Assembly (NCBI GenBank): GCA_035384605.1
Contig: DAOOIV010000004.1
Coordinates: forward strand, 1 to 64,000
Source: Phycisphaerae bacterium
Lineage (GTDB): Bacteria > Planctomycetota > Phycisphaerae > UBA1845 > PWPN01
DNA: 64,000 nt
Direction of reading: 5' to 3'
In this document: one piece after another, positions 16,964 to 26,445 of the stretch
Layout: every line of letters starts with the position of its first letter
Position numbering within the stretch: the first letter of the stretch is position 1
The notes under the pieces: model-generated
What the model saw: only the letters and a program-made list of their open reading frames with translations
What the model was told of the DNA's origin: nothing
The model's database searches: none
Translations under genes and position numbers: made by a program

Positions 16964-18451
16964 ATGTTTGGTAAAGTCAGGACACCTGCCACACCCAAGA
17001 TCCCGCCCAGAACCGAGAAGCCGGAGGGCGGAAAAACGATTCTCGGGCCGCGGCCGCCCTTGTCGGGGACGCAGCCGGGCGGCGGCGTCGCCGTGGAGGA
17101 CGAGCCCAAACCCGCGCCTGCGGTGCAGCCTGACAAGGCCAAGGTTCGCCAGGCCGACGATGACAAGCTGGAGAAGTACTACGCCCTCAAGACGCGAATC
17201 CACCGCAAACTGGTCGAGCAGCTCGATCTCAACGCCATTGACAATGATGACCCGACCATCCGCGATCAGGTCGGGGAGGTCATTCTCTCGTTGTGCGAGA
17301 AGGAAAACGTTCTGCTCAACCACAACGAGCGGCAGCAACTGGTCAAAGAGATTCTTGATGAGACGTTCGGCCTGGGTCCGCTGGAGGTGCTGCTCAAGGA
17401 TTCGAGCATCAGCGACATTCTGATCAACGGCCCGCGGCAGATTTACGTTGAGCGCAAGGGCGCGCTGGAGCTGACCGACGTTCAGTTTCGCGACAACGAG
17501 CATTTGCTGCACATTATCGACAAGATCGTCAGCGCGGTGGGGCGGCGATGCGACGAGGTGTGCCCGATGGTGGACGCCCGGTTGAAGGACGGATCGCGTG
17601 TCAACGCGATCATTCCGCCGCTGGCGCTTGACGGTCCGAGCGTATCGATCCGGCGGTTCGGAAACGACCCGATCACCTGGGACGACTACATCCGGTTCAA
17701 GTCGTGCGCGCCTGAGATGGTGGAGTTCCTCAAGGCTTGCGTGATCGCCCATTTGAACATCGTCATCATCGGCGGTACGGGCTCGGGAAAGACGACGCTG
17801 CTGAATAACATGTCGTCGTTCATTCCGCCGACGGACCGTATTGTAACGATCGAGGATGCGGCGGAACTGCGGTTGCGGCAGCCGCACGTGGTTCGGCTGG
17901 AGACCCGGCCGGCGAACATCGAGGGCAAGGGTCGGATCTCGATTCGCGACTTGCTGATCAACGCCTTGCGTATGCGGCCCGACCGGATCGTCGTGGGCGA
18001 GTGCCGCGGTGCGGAAACACTGGACATGTTGCAGGCGATGAACACCGGTCACGACGGGTCGCTGACCACTTTGCACGCCAACAGCACGCGCGACACGATG
18101 CAACGCGTGGAGACCATGGTCATGATGGCGGGTTTCGACCTGCCGGTGCGGGCGATTCGGCAGCAATTCGCGTCGGCGGTGGACCTGATCGTGCAGGCGC
18201 AGCGGTTGACCGGCGGTCCGAGGAAGATCGTGAGCGTCACGGAAGTCGTGGGCATGGAAGGCGACGTGGTGACCATGCAGGACATTTTTCAGTTCCAGCA
18301 GCTTGGCATCGATGAGCAGGGCAAGGCATACGGCCAGATCGTCTCGACAGGCATCCGGCCGAGTTTTCTGGACCGGCTCAAGTACGCCGGATGTGACGTG
18401 AGCCCGTCGCTGTTTGAGCGGCAGGTGTTGGTGAAGGATAAGGATGAATAA
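16964..18451 (+). CDS. cpaF: Tad pilus assembly ATPase CpaF/TadA
   Basis: 495 residues. A Pro/Lys-rich N-terminal ~60 residues precede a helical N-domain (YYALKTRIHRKLVEQLDLNA) and the type II/IV secretion ATPase core: ISDILINGPRQIYVERKG, Walker A GGTGSGKTTLLNN near residue 270, the Asp-box region IVTIEDAAELRL, and GRISIRDLLINALRMRPDRI with VGECRGAE. TLHANSTRDTMQR is the His-box. It is the cytoplasmic hexameric motor that extends (and in Tad systems also retracts) the pilus. ATG 16964 has GGGGATGAG upstream. Confidence 0.95.
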   Translation: MFGKVRTPATPKIPPRTEKPEGGKTILGPRPPLSGTQPGGGVAVEDEPKPAPAVQPDKAKVRQADDDKLEKYYALKTRIHRKLVEQLDLNAIDNDDPTIRDQVGEVILSLCEKENVLLNHNERQQLVKEILDETFGLGPLEVLLKDSSISDILINGPRQIYVERKGALELTDVQFRDNEHLLHIIDKIVSAVGRRCDEVCPMVDARLKDGSRVNAIIPPLALDGPSVSIRRFGNDPITWDDYIRFKSCAPEMVEFLKACVIAHLNIVIIGGTGSGKTTLLNNMSSFIPPTDRIVTIEDAAELRLRQPHVVRLETRPANIEGKGRISIRDLLINALRMRPDRIVVGECRGAETLDMLQAMNTGHDGSLTTLHANSTRDTMQRVETMVMMAGFDLPVRAIRQQFASAVDLIVQAQRLTGGPRKIVSVTEVVGMEGDVVTMQDIFQFQQLGIDEQGKAYGQIVSTGIRPSFLDRLKYAGCDVSPSLFERQVLVKDKDE

Positions 18452-18515
18452 AGCTGATGGAGAGAAAGCCGCTTTGCCGGGCGGCGCGATCCGAGAGAAC
18501 GGAACGGGGTGACCA

Positions 18516-19499
18516 GTGGAATCGTTGTCAGCTTTGTTGTTCTTGATTATGCCGCTTGCCGGAGCCACGCTTCTGGCATACGGCATCTTTCAGGTCGTGA
18601 TGGACCTCCGGGGCGGGGAGCAGCGGAAAATGCTCGATCGCCTGAGCGGTGCGAAGTCCGTCGACCGCGAGCTGAAGGTGCGGGAATCGCTGCTTCGCAA
18701 GACCGCCGCCGAGACTCAGGGGAACTTCCTCGAGTCGCTGGTCGCAAAACTCCATCTGGTAAAGAAGCTGCAATCCGTTCTTGACCAGGCAGACCTTGGC
18801 TGGTCGGCATCGAAGGTGCTGGTGAATCTCGCGGGTGCCGCACTGGCCGTGGTGCTGGTCATGGTTCTGCTTCAGATCAGTCCGCTGGTGATCCTTCTGG
18901 TCAGCGTCGCCATCTTCGGACTTCCCATTCTGTACATGATCTGGCAGCGCAAGCGGCGCATCAGAAAACTGGTCGAGCAACTGCCCGAGGTGTTCGATCT
19001 CATGTGTCAGGCCCTGAAGGCCGGTCATTCGCTCGCCAGTGCGATCCAGTTGATCAGCCAGCAGATGCCTGATCCGGTCGCCGGCGAGTTTGCCCGCGTA
19101 TTCCAGGAACAGAACCTCGGTCTGACCGTTGAAGACGCCCTGTTGAACATGACGAAGCGCGTGGACCAGATGGACGTGCGGTTTTTCGTGACCGCGGTGC
19201 TGATCCAGCGTCAGACGGGCGGCGACCTGGCGGAAGTACTGGAGAAGATCGGCAAGGTGATCCGTGACCGCATCCAGTTGTTCGGCGTCGTCAGGGCCCT
19301 GACCGCCGAGGGCCGGTTGTCGGGTTGGGTCCTGCTGCTGCTGCCGGTTCTGGTGTTCTTCGGGATGATGGTGGTCAATCCGGGGTACGCCGCGGAACTG
19401 ACGGACACGGATTCGGGCCGGAAGATGCTCGGAATCGCCATCGGAATGGACCTCATGGGCATGGCGATGATCAAGAAGATAGTGAACATCAAGGTGTGA
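18516..19499 (+). CDS. tadB: Tad inner-membrane platform protein TadB
   Basis: 327 residues starting with GTG 18516, after ACGGGGTG. An N-terminal membrane helix (LLFLIMPLAGATLLAYGIF), two central helices near residues 105-145, a T2SSF domain (VEQLPEVFDLMCQALKAGHS, DQMDVRFFVTAVLIQRQTGG) and two C-terminal helices match TadB. It forms, with TadC, the membrane platform on which CpaF acts. Only four bases separate its stop from tadC, so the two are co-translated. Confidence 0.92.
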   Translation: MESLSALLFLIMPLAGATLLAYGIFQVVMDLRGGEQRKMLDRLSGAKSVDRELKVRESLLRKTAAETQGNFLESLVAKLHLVKKLQSVLDQADLGWSASKVLVNLAGAALAVVLVMVLLQISPLVILLVSVAIFGLPILYMIWQRKRRIRKLVEQLPEVFDLMCQALKAGHSLASAIQLISQQMPDPVAGEFARVFQEQNLGLTVEDALLNMTKRVDQMDVRFFVTAVLIQRQTGGDLAEVLEKIGKVIRDRIQLFGVVRALTAEGRLSGWVLLLLPVLVFFGMMVVNPGYAAELTDTDSGRKMLGIAIGMDLMGMAMIKKIVNIKV

Positions 19500-19503
19500 C
19501 ACC

Positions 19504-20466
19504 ATGAGCGAAATGGTACTGTTCGGCATACTGATTGTGGCGAGCGTCGGGCTCATTGTGTATTCGCTGTGGCCCGCCAAGAAGGCGGAGAGCGATCACA
19601 TCCGGCGTCGCATGGCCGGTCGACGCCTGGACAAGGCCGAGGCCTTGCTCACCGTGGCGCCCAAGCGGGAACGGTCGGCCGCGAAGGAAATGATCGAGAA
19701 GGTTGCTCCGATTGCGATGCGACCGGTGATGCCGGCCAGCGAAGAGGAAATGAACAAGCTGCGGAGCAGGCTGTCTCAGGCCGGATATCGCAGCGAGGCG
19801 GCCCTGCGATATTTCCTGGCCAGCAAGACGATCATGGGGGGCGGCGTTCTGCTGGTGGCCCTGCTGTTTGCCATGGGAATGGGGCTTGAGACCAGGCAGA
19901 TTTTCGGCATAGCGGCTTTCGCCGGCGGCATCGGCTTCATGTTGCCGAACTTCTGGCTCTCACTCGCGCAGAGCTCGCGTCAGGAGAGAATCCGCAACGG
20001 TCTTCCCGACGTGCTCGATCTGATGGTCGTTTCGGTGGAGTCCGGTCTGGGTCTGGATGCAGCGATCATGAAGGTCGGCGAGGACATGCACAACGTGCAT
20101 CCGGAGCTGGCCGAGGAAATGATGATCGCCGTGGCGGAAGGCCAGATGGGCCTGCCTCGTATGGAAGCCCTTGAGAAAATGGCCGCGCGATGCGGCGTGG
20201 ACGAAGTTCGCGCCCTTGTTTCAACGGTTGCCCAGGCCGAGAAGTTTGGCACAAGCATCGCCAAGGCACTTCGGACGCAAGCCGACTCGTTGCGGGTCAA
20301 ACGACGACTTCGGGCCGAGGAGCGGGCCCAGAAGACCACGGTCAAGCTGATGGCCCCGCTGATTCTGTTCATCTTCCCGTCGATCTTTGTGGTTCTGGCC
20401 GGGCCGGCCGCCATGAAGCTGGTCGCGGCATTCAGCAGGGGAGGCATCTCTGGGGCGCCGCACTAA
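19504..20466 (+). CDS. tadC: Tad inner-membrane platform protein TadC
   Basis: 320 residues with an N-terminal helix (MVLFGILIVASVGLIVYSLW), a central pair of helices and a T2SSF domain (LPDVLDLMVVSVESGLGLDA, EVRALVSTVAQAEKFGTSIA, LRVKRRLRAEERAQKTTVKL) followed by a last helix (APLILFIFPSIFVVLAGPA). This is the typical TadC arrangement. It is the last gene of the locus: an intrinsic terminator lies 50 bases downstream. No tadD/tadF-like gene is present in the window. Confidence 0.92.
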   Translation: MSEMVLFGILIVASVGLIVYSLWPAKKAESDHIRRRMAGRRLDKAEALLTVAPKRERSAAKEMIEKVAPIAMRPVMPASEEEMNKLRSRLSQAGYRSEAALRYFLASKTIMGGGVLLVALLFAMGMGLETRQIFGIAAFAGGIGFMLPNFWLSLAQSSRQERIRNGLPDVLDLMVVSVESGLGLDAAIMKVGEDMHNVHPELAEEMMIAVAEGQMGLPRMEALEKMAARCGVDEVRALVSTVAQAEKFGTSIAKALRTQADSLRVKRRLRAEERAQKTTVKLMAPLILFIFPSIFVVLAGPAAMKLVAAFSRGGISGAPH

Positions 20467-20514
20467 TTGAGACGGCGGCCTGCTCTTGGGACCGATGGTG
20501 ATTCAAGAAGACGA

Positions 20515-20550
20515 GCGGGCGGTCCGTTTTTCAGACCGCCCGCGTTTTTT
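20515..20550 (+). terminator. Strong intrinsic terminator of the Tad operon
   Basis: GCGGGCGGTC (20515-20524) and GACCGCCCGC (20534-20543) form a perfect 10-bp stem with a 9-base loop, followed by GTTTTTT. It ends the pilus operon and separates it from the convergent dapA. Confidence 0.92.
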
Positions 20551-20595
20551 CTGTCGCCAGGGGGCCAAACCCGACCAGCCGGGCCGCGTCGGATC

Positions 20596-21465
20596 TCAAA
20601 GACCGTATTCCTTCATGACTGCCAGGAGGCGCTCACGGTTCGCCGGGCTCATGGGGCAGAGCGGCAGACGGAACTCCTCCGTCAGCATGCCCTTGATGGC
20701 CATGGCGGTCTTGATCGGGATGGGGTTGACCTCAAGCGTCAGCAGGCCCTTGGCCAGCTTGAACATCTTGAGATGCCATTTGCGGGCGGTTTCCCAGTCG
20801 CCGCGCAGGGCGGCATCGGTGAGGGCCTTCACGTCTTTGGGGACGATGTTGGCCAGCACGCTGATCACGCCCACGCCGCCGATGGACATGAGCGGCAGGG
20901 TCATGGAGTCATCGCCGCTGATGATGTCGATATCGGACCTGACGCGGAGTTCGCTGGCGCCGTCCATTGAACCGGTGGCATGTTTGACGGCCACGATATT
21001 CTTGTGGGTCTCTCGCAGCCGGACGATGGTATCGACGCTCAGCTCCGTTCCGCATCGGCCGGGGATGTTGTAGAGCACTTGCGGGAAATCCGCCGCCTTG
21101 GCCAAGGTACTGAAATGCTGAAACAAGCCTTCCTGGGTGGGACGGTTGTAGTAGGGCACCACCAGGAGGGCCCCGTCGGCCCCGTTCTTAAGGGCGTTTC
21201 GGGTCATAACCAAGGCCTCGGCGGTGCTGTTGGAGCCCGTGCCGGCCAGGACGGCGACACGACCCTTGGCCCGACGAACGACGGCCGCGATCACCGCGTC
21301 ATTCTCCTCGTGGGTCAGGGTCGGGCTTTCACCGGTCGTGCCACACGGAACCAGTACCTCCGTGCCGCTGTCGAGATGAAAATCGACGAGTGCGTCCAGC
21401 GTTTTCCAATCGACCTCGCCGTTGGCGTAGGGGGTGACCAATGCCACCATGCTGCCTTTGAACAT
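20596..21465 (-). CDS. dapA: 4-hydroxy-tetrahydrodipicolinate synthase
   Basis: 289 residues starting at MFKGSMVALVTPY (ATG 21465), the expected N-terminus; the upstream frame is an extension without homology, and GGAG lies ten bases before this ATG. Family motifs are PCGTTGESPTL, GTGSNSTAEAL, VVPYYNRPTQEG and LYNIPGRCG. The Schiff-base lysine is K161 in VAVKHATG. The enzyme condenses pyruvate and aspartate semialdehyde in the cytoplasm, the first committed step toward diaminopimelate and lysine. Planctomycetes make peptidoglycan, so a role in wall synthesis is expected. It stands alone, convergent with the Tad operon. Confidence 0.95.
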   Translation of the reverse strand: MFKGSMVALVTPYANGEVDWKTLDALVDFHLDSGTEVLVPCGTTGESPTLTHEENDAVIAAVVRRAKGRVAVLAGTGSNSTAEALVMTRNALKNGADGALLVVPYYNRPTQEGLFQHFSTLAKAADFPQVLYNIPGRCGTELSVDTIVRLRETHKNIVAVKHATGSMDGASELRVRSDIDIISGDDSMTLPLMSIGGVGVISVLANIVPKDVKALTDAALRGDWETARKWHLKMFKLAKGLLTLEVNPIPIKTAMAIKGMLTEEFRLPLCPMSPANRERLLAVMKEYGL

Positions 21466-21738
21466 GCTTTGACTCCGTTGCAGTGGAATCCTTCCCGCCG
21501 GCCTGCGGTCAAGCGCCGAGGGCCGGACGGGAGCTCCCATCGTCAAAAACAGGGCGGTATTGTAAGCCTCTGCCCGGTTTTGCCAAGTCCGGGCACCCCG
21601 CAGCGGCAAGGAGGCGATCAGGTGGTTGACTGGCGGGTGCAACCGTGCAGGATATGCGGTCGTGAAGCGAATCCGAGTCTGCCCGGTCAAGCGGTCGCCG
21701 GGCGTTTTGGGGCCGTTGTATGAGAAGGGAGCAGCCTA

Positions 21739-23127
21739 ATGGAGAAACCGTCAAGCGAACGCAAGCCCGAAGTCAACCGTCGCGATTTTCTTAAGGGGGC
21801 GGCCGCTTCGGCCGGCGCGGCGATGGGGGTCGTGGTCCTGGAAGGTTGTGCCGGTCTGACGCGGGTGGGTCCGGCCGCGGCGATTCCCGCGTTCAAGCCG
21901 CGGGACGTCGTGCGGATCGGCTTTGTCGGCGTGGGAGGCATGGGGACGAACCACTGCAATAACCTGTTGAAGATCGAAGGGGCCGAGTTGCGTGCGGTCT
22001 GCGACATCGTGCCCGAGAAGGTTGCTCATGTACAGAGACTGGCCGAGCAGGCGGGCAAGCCCAAGCCGGTCGGTTACAGCGCCGGCCCTTGGGACTTCAA
22101 ACGGATGTGCGACCGCGAGGATCTCGATCTCGTGTACACCGCGACGCCCTGGGAGTGGCACGTTCCCGTTTGCCTGTATGCGATGAAGACCGGCAAACAC
22201 GCCGCGACGGAGGTTCCGGCGGCCATGACGCTTGAAGAATGCTGGCAGCTGGTCGAGACGTCCGAGCAGACGGGCCGTCACGCCATCATGATGGAGAACT
22301 GCTGCTACGACCGATCCGAGATGATGGTGCTGAACATGGTTCGCAAGGGCCTTTTCGGGGAGATTGTCCATGCGGCCGGCGGTTACCTTCATGACCTGCG
22401 GGCGCTCAAGTTCAGCAGCGCCGGCGAGGGTCTTTGGCGGCGGGCTCACGGCTGGAGACTTGACGGCAACCTGTATCCGACCCATGGTCTTGGTCCGCTG
22501 GCCTGGTACACGAACATCAACCGGGGCGATCGTTTTGATTTTCTGGTCTCGATGAGCAGTGCCGCCAGGGGGATGCAGGCTTATGCGGCCGAGCATTTCC
22601 CGCCGGATGATCCGCGCCGCAAGGAGAAATCGGTGCTCGGCGACGTGAACACCACCCTCATGCGCACGGTCAACGGCGTCTCGATCATGCTGCAGCACGA
22701 CACCAACCTCCCCCGGCCGTACAGCCGGATCAACCTTGTTCAGGGGACGAAAGGCATCTTCCGCGGGTTCCCGGACCAGATCTACGTCGAGGGCCGCAGC
22801 AAGGAGCATGAGTGGGAGTCGCCGGAGGCCTACCGCAAGGAGTTCGCCCACCCGTTGTGGGTGACGATGGAGGAGAAAGCCAAGGGGGCCGGCCATGGCG
22901 GCATGGACTTCATCGAGGACTATCGCCTGATTAAGGCTCTCAGACACGGATGGTATCCTGACCTGGATGTCTACGATGCCGCGACCTGGAGCGCGGTTGT
23001 CGATCTATCCGTCAAATCTGTGGCCGGCCGGTCGAGACCGGTCGATTTCCCCGATTTCACACGCGGCAAGTGGAAGACGACACCGGCCATACCTATCTTC
23101 GATGCGGACCAGCCGTGTCGTGCTTGA
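21739..23127 (+). CDS. Tat-exported Gfo/Idh/MocA protein of the GH109 type
   Basis: 462 residues. A twin-arginine motif NRRDFLKGAAA at residues 13-23 precedes a hydrophobic stretch. The Rossmann fold (RIGFVGVGGMGTNHCNNLL) binds NAD in this family. Closer to GH109 than to ordinary dehydrogenases: TEVPAAMTLEECWQLVETSE, MMENCCYDRSEMMVLNMVRK, GNLYPTHGLGPLAWYTNINR and QHDTNLPRPYSRINLVQGTK. GH109 enzymes use bound NAD+ in a redox-elimination mechanism to cleave alpha-N-acetylgalactosamine. Because the cofactor is loaded before export, the Tat route fits. Divergent from dapA; its 3' end overlaps the convergent nuoN by 35 bases. Substrate is inferred from family only. Confidence 0.85.
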   Translation: MEKPSSERKPEVNRRDFLKGAAASAGAAMGVVVLEGCAGLTRVGPAAAIPAFKPRDVVRIGFVGVGGMGTNHCNNLLKIEGAELRAVCDIVPEKVAHVQRLAEQAGKPKPVGYSAGPWDFKRMCDREDLDLVYTATPWEWHVPVCLYAMKTGKHAATEVPAAMTLEECWQLVETSEQTGRHAIMMENCCYDRSEMMVLNMVRKGLFGEIVHAAGGYLHDLRALKFSSAGEGLWRRAHGWRLDGNLYPTHGLGPLAWYTNINRGDRFDFLVSMSSAARGMQAYAAEHFPPDDPRRKEKSVLGDVNTTLMRTVNGVSIMLQHDTNLPRPYSRINLVQGTKGIFRGFPDQIYVEGRSKEHEWESPEAYRKEFAHPLWVTMEEKAKGAGHGGMDFIEDYRLIKALRHGWYPDLDVYDAATWSAVVDLSVKSVAGRSRPVDFPDFTRGKWKTTPAIPIFDADQPCRA

Positions 23128-24673
23128 TGGCTTGTCGGCGGCTGGGCGGCTGGGGAAAAGGGGAGTTCTTGGCCAGCATGCTCGGCGGGCGCAGCTCGAG
23201 GAACGGCTGGCTGGACATGCGGATCAGCGGTGCGGGCCAAAGGCCGATCAGCAGGACGGCCAGGCAGCAGCAGAACACACCGAACTGGAGCGGTCGGCTG
23301 CGGGTGACGAGAGCAAACCGGTATCGGGGAGGCCGCAGATAGCAGGCGGCGACGATTCGCAGGTAATACGCGGCGGCAATGGCGGCGTTGATGACGCCAA
23401 TGACGGCCAAGGCGATCAGGGCAAGGCGATGGGGGTGGCTCGGGTCGACTGACAGGGCGCTGCTGAAGATGTACAGCTTGCCGAGGAAGCCGGCCGTGGG
23501 AGGCAGGCCCATCAGACTGAAAACACAGACCGCCAGAGCGAATGCCGCTGACGGATGGCACCGCGACAGGCCGGCCAAGTCGTCCAATTCCTCGACTTCG
23601 CGCCCGTCAGCTCGGGTGACTGACAGAACCGCGAAAGCCCCGAGGTTCATCAGGCCGTAAACGGTGACGTAAAAGAGCATGGCGGAGAGGCCGTTTCGCA
23701 GCGGTCCGCCTCCCGCGACGGGGCCGGCCAGCACGGCTACCAGCATGTAGCCGGAATGAGCGACGCTCGAATAAGCGAGGATCCGCTTGACGTTGGTCTG
23801 CAACAGGGCCAGGGCATTACCGACGATCATTGTTGCCACCGCCGCAATCCACAGGAATGCAAAGCCGATGTCGGGAATCTCCCAGCCAAGCGGGCCGGTC
23901 CCTCGCGGCTGGACCAGCATGAGCAGCTTGATCAGCGCAACGAAGCCGGCCAGTTTGGGAAAGAAGCCGAGCAGCCCGGCGGTGGGGGAGGCCGAGCCCT
24001 GATAGACGTCGGCGGCATAGGCGTGGAAGGGCACGGCTGCGATCTTGAATGCGATGCCCGAGAAGGCCAGGAGCATACCGATGATGACGTAGGCATGGTT
24101 GCCGTCGAGATTCATCCGGCTCAGGCAGGTGTCGCCGGATGCTCCATAGAGAAAGCTCAGGCCGTAGGCGAGCAGTGCGGCGGCCAATGCGCCGAGGAAG
24201 AAATACTTGAAGCCCGCTTCCTGGGCACGGATGTCACTTCGTCCCATGGAAACCAATATGTAAGTGGGCACACTAACCAGTTCGACGGCCAGGAACAGCA
24301 GGACGAGGTCGTCGGCCATGGTCGTCAGCATGATGCCGGTCAGGCTGAACAGGATCATGCTGAAGATTTCGCCGCGCTGTTCCTCCTGCGGGATGTGATG
24401 GTGAACCAAGAGCACGACCAGGCCGATGCCCAAGGCCGTCAAACGCACATACCAGGTCAGGCTGGTCAGTTCGACGCCGAATGCGCGGATCGGCCGTTCC
24501 AGCGGGCCGGCTGCCCATGCTATTGCCAAGGCAGCCAAAGCGGTGAGAAACGCCAGGAGAAACGAACTGGCTCGCACGGCTTCTTGTCGGGCCAAGCCGA
24601 TAAGCAAGACCAGCGACGCGCCTGCCACGAGTGTCACCTCGGGGGCCAGAAGAAGAAGGGAGGAATCATTCAT
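23093..24673 (-). CDS. nuoN: NADH-quinone oxidoreductase subunit N
   Basis: 526 residues with about 14 membrane helices, the Mrp-antiporter-like proton-pumping subunit N of complex I. Diagnostic parts are KIAAVPFHAYAADVYQGSA (TM7 Lys region), LLGFFPKLAGF and NVKRILAYSSVAHSGYMLV. It is the last gene of the operon; its start overlaps the nuoM stop by eight bases. A hydrophilic C-terminal tail of about 30 residues (PPSRRQAIKHDTAGPHRR) is encoded in the segment that overlaps the convergent GH109-like gene and is unlikely to be functionally conserved. Confidence 0.95.
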   Translation of the reverse strand: MNDSSLLLLAPEVTLVAGASLVLLIGLARQEAVRASSFLLAFLTALAALAIAWAAGPLERPIRAFGVELTSLTWYVRLTALGIGLVVLLVHHHIPQEEQRGEIFSMILFSLTGIMLTTMADDLVLLFLAVELVSVPTYILVSMGRSDIRAQEAGFKYFFLGALAAALLAYGLSFLYGASGDTCLSRMNLDGNHAYVIIGMLLAFSGIAFKIAAVPFHAYAADVYQGSASPTAGLLGFFPKLAGFVALIKLLMLVQPRGTGPLGWEIPDIGFAFLWIAAVATMIVGNALALLQTNVKRILAYSSVAHSGYMLVAVLAGPVAGGGPLRNGLSAMLFYVTVYGLMNLGAFAVLSVTRADGREVEELDDLAGLSRCHPSAAFALAVCVFSLMGLPPTAGFLGKLYIFSSALSVDPSHPHRLALIALAVIGVINAAIAAAYYLRIVAACYLRPPRYRFALVTRSRPLQFGVFCCCLAVLLIGLWPAPLIRMSSQPFLELRPPSMLAKNSPFPQPPSRRQAIKHDTAGPHRR

Positions 24674-26438
24674 AGTCGAGGCCTCCGTGCCATGAGGCTC
24701 GACGAGTAGTCCCGAGTGGTGAACGACGGTTCAAGAATGTTTCATCCGGTAGTTCGTGGCGCTGGACGGTGATTCCTGAATCCTGGGTTTTCCCAGGCGT
24801 CTCTCGCAGCCGGGCCAGAATCTGTCTGTCTGCCGCCGGACGAATGCTGCTGAGAATCACATTGGGAAAGAGGCCCAGGACGAGGCATGCGGCGGCAATG
24901 GGGGCCAGAATGCCGATTTCGCGTTTGTCCAAATCACGGGACAGGCCGGCGTAGTCTTCGGGCGCCCGTGCCGGCTCGCGCAAGGGGCCGAACAGCACCC
25001 GCCGGCACAGATACAACATGTAAGTCGCTCCGAGGATTACACCCGAGGCGGCAAAAGCGGCGTGCATGATTCCTAGCGGGCCGGTGCCATCGGCGTTCGA
25101 CGTCAGGGTGCCGAGCAGGACGAGGAACTCGGCCACGAAGCCGTTAAGACCCGGCAGGCCGATGCTGCTGAGAGTGAAGAAGACAAGAAAGAACGCCATC
25201 CAGGGCATGGGTCGAGCCAGTCCGCCAAGCTGGTCGAATCGGCGGGTGTGATACCGCTCGTAGATCATGCCGACGACAAGAAACAGGGCTCCAGTGGAGA
25301 GGCCGTGGTTCAGCATGTACATCACCGAGCCGACAAGCCCTGCGGATTTCAGGCTGAACATGCCGAGAATGCAGAAGCCGAGATGCGAGACAGAGGAATA
25401 GGCGATGAGCTTCTTGATATCCTGCTGAACCCACGCCGCCAGGGCTCCCCAGATGATTCCGCCGATGGCCAGTATGGCCATCAGAGGAGCAAACGCAAAT
25501 GTTGCCGCGGGAAGCATCGGCAGGCTGAACCGCAGGAATCCGTAGGTGCCGAGTTTGAGCAGGATGGCGGCCAGCAGGACACTGCCGGCCGTGGGTGCTT
25601 CAGTGTGGGCCAATGGCAACCAGGTGTGGAGGGGGAACAGCGGCACTTTGATGGCAAAGCCGGCTGCAAAGGCGACGAAGAGCCACCATTGCGTCTCGGG
25701 CGGCAGCCGCAGGGCATAGAGTGTCTCAAGGTCGAAAGTGAACACACCGACGCCGTTTGCCGAAGCCGGCAGCGAATACGCCTGGTAAGCCAGGAAGAGA
25801 ACGCCTGCAAAGGTTAAGACACTGCCGGCGAAGGTATAGATGAAGAACTTATGAGCGGCCTGTTGCCGTTTCGGACCGCCCCAGATGCCGATGATGAAGT
25901 ACAGCGGGATCAGCGTGAACTCGAAGAAGATGTAGAAGAGCAGCAGATCTCGGGCGCAGAACACGCCGATCATGCCGGCTTCGAGCAGGAGCATCAGGAC
26001 ATGGTATTCCTTGACTCGCCGGCGGATCGACGCGAAGCCCGACCATAGTGTCAGCGGGGCGATGCCGGCCGTCAGCACAACCAGCCATAGGCTGATACCG
26101 TCTACGCCGACATGATAGCGGAAATCGACGTAGCCGGCCCCGCGAGCTGCCGATGGGGCGGTCTCTTCGTCGCTGACCCACAGCCGGTCGAGACACAGCG
26201 CATAGCGTCCCTGCTCGGCAAGAGATCGACCACTGCGGTCTACTGCCCCGAAGAATAGCAGGATTGCCAGGAGGGTCAATATCGCGGTGGCCAATGAGAA
26301 GCCCATTGCAGTGCGGCGGATCCGGCGGGCGGCGGCCTCATCCGCTTCGCGAGCCTCGGCGAGGCCAACGACAACCGCACCCACCAGTGGCAGGGTGATC
26401 AGCAGTGTCAAGATCCAGGTTTCCGCCAACTCAGTCAT
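24666..26438 (-). CDS. nuoM: NADH-quinone oxidoreductase subunit M
   Basis: 590 residues, a multi-helix antiporter-like subunit M. ARDLLLFYIFFEFTLIPLYF carries the conserved TM5 glutamate; FAIKVPLFPLHTWLPLAHTE and LLKLGTYGFLRFSLPMLP are the canonical TM7-TM8 signatures; YSSVSHLGFCILGMFSL follows. Residues 75-105 form a loop with a charged insert (SDEETAPSAARGAGY) and the C-terminal ~50 residues are hydrophilic, making it longer than the E. coli protein (509). Sits between nuoL (seven-base gap) and nuoN (eight-base overlap). Confidence 0.95.
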   Translation of the reverse strand: MTELAETWILTLLITLPLVGAVVVGLAEAREADEAAARRIRRTAMGFSLATAILTLLAILLFFGAVDRSGRSLAEQGRYALCLDRLWVSDEETAPSAARGAGYVDFRYHVGVDGISLWLVVLTAGIAPLTLWSGFASIRRRVKEYHVLMLLLEAGMIGVFCARDLLLFYIFFEFTLIPLYFIIGIWGGPKRQQAAHKFFIYTFAGSVLTFAGVLFLAYQAYSLPASANGVGVFTFDLETLYALRLPPETQWWLFVAFAAGFAIKVPLFPLHTWLPLAHTEAPTAGSVLLAAILLKLGTYGFLRFSLPMLPAATFAFAPLMAILAIGGIIWGALAAWVQQDIKKLIAYSSVSHLGFCILGMFSLKSAGLVGSVMYMLNHGLSTGALFLVVGMIYERYHTRRFDQLGGLARPMPWMAFFLVFFTLSSIGLPGLNGFVAEFLVLLGTLTSNADGTGPLGIMHAAFAASGVILGATYMLYLCRRVLFGPLREPARAPEDYAGLSRDLDKREIGILAPIAAACLVLGLFPNVILSSIRPAADRQILARLRETPGKTQDSGITVQRHELPDETFLNRRSPLGTTRRASWHGGLDYE

Positions 26439-26445
26439 AAGGTTT

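Noticed and set aside
16943..18586. 547-residue minus-strand frame over cpaF
   Set aside because: High-GC shadow of an unmistakable CpaF ATPase; it has no recognisable domain.
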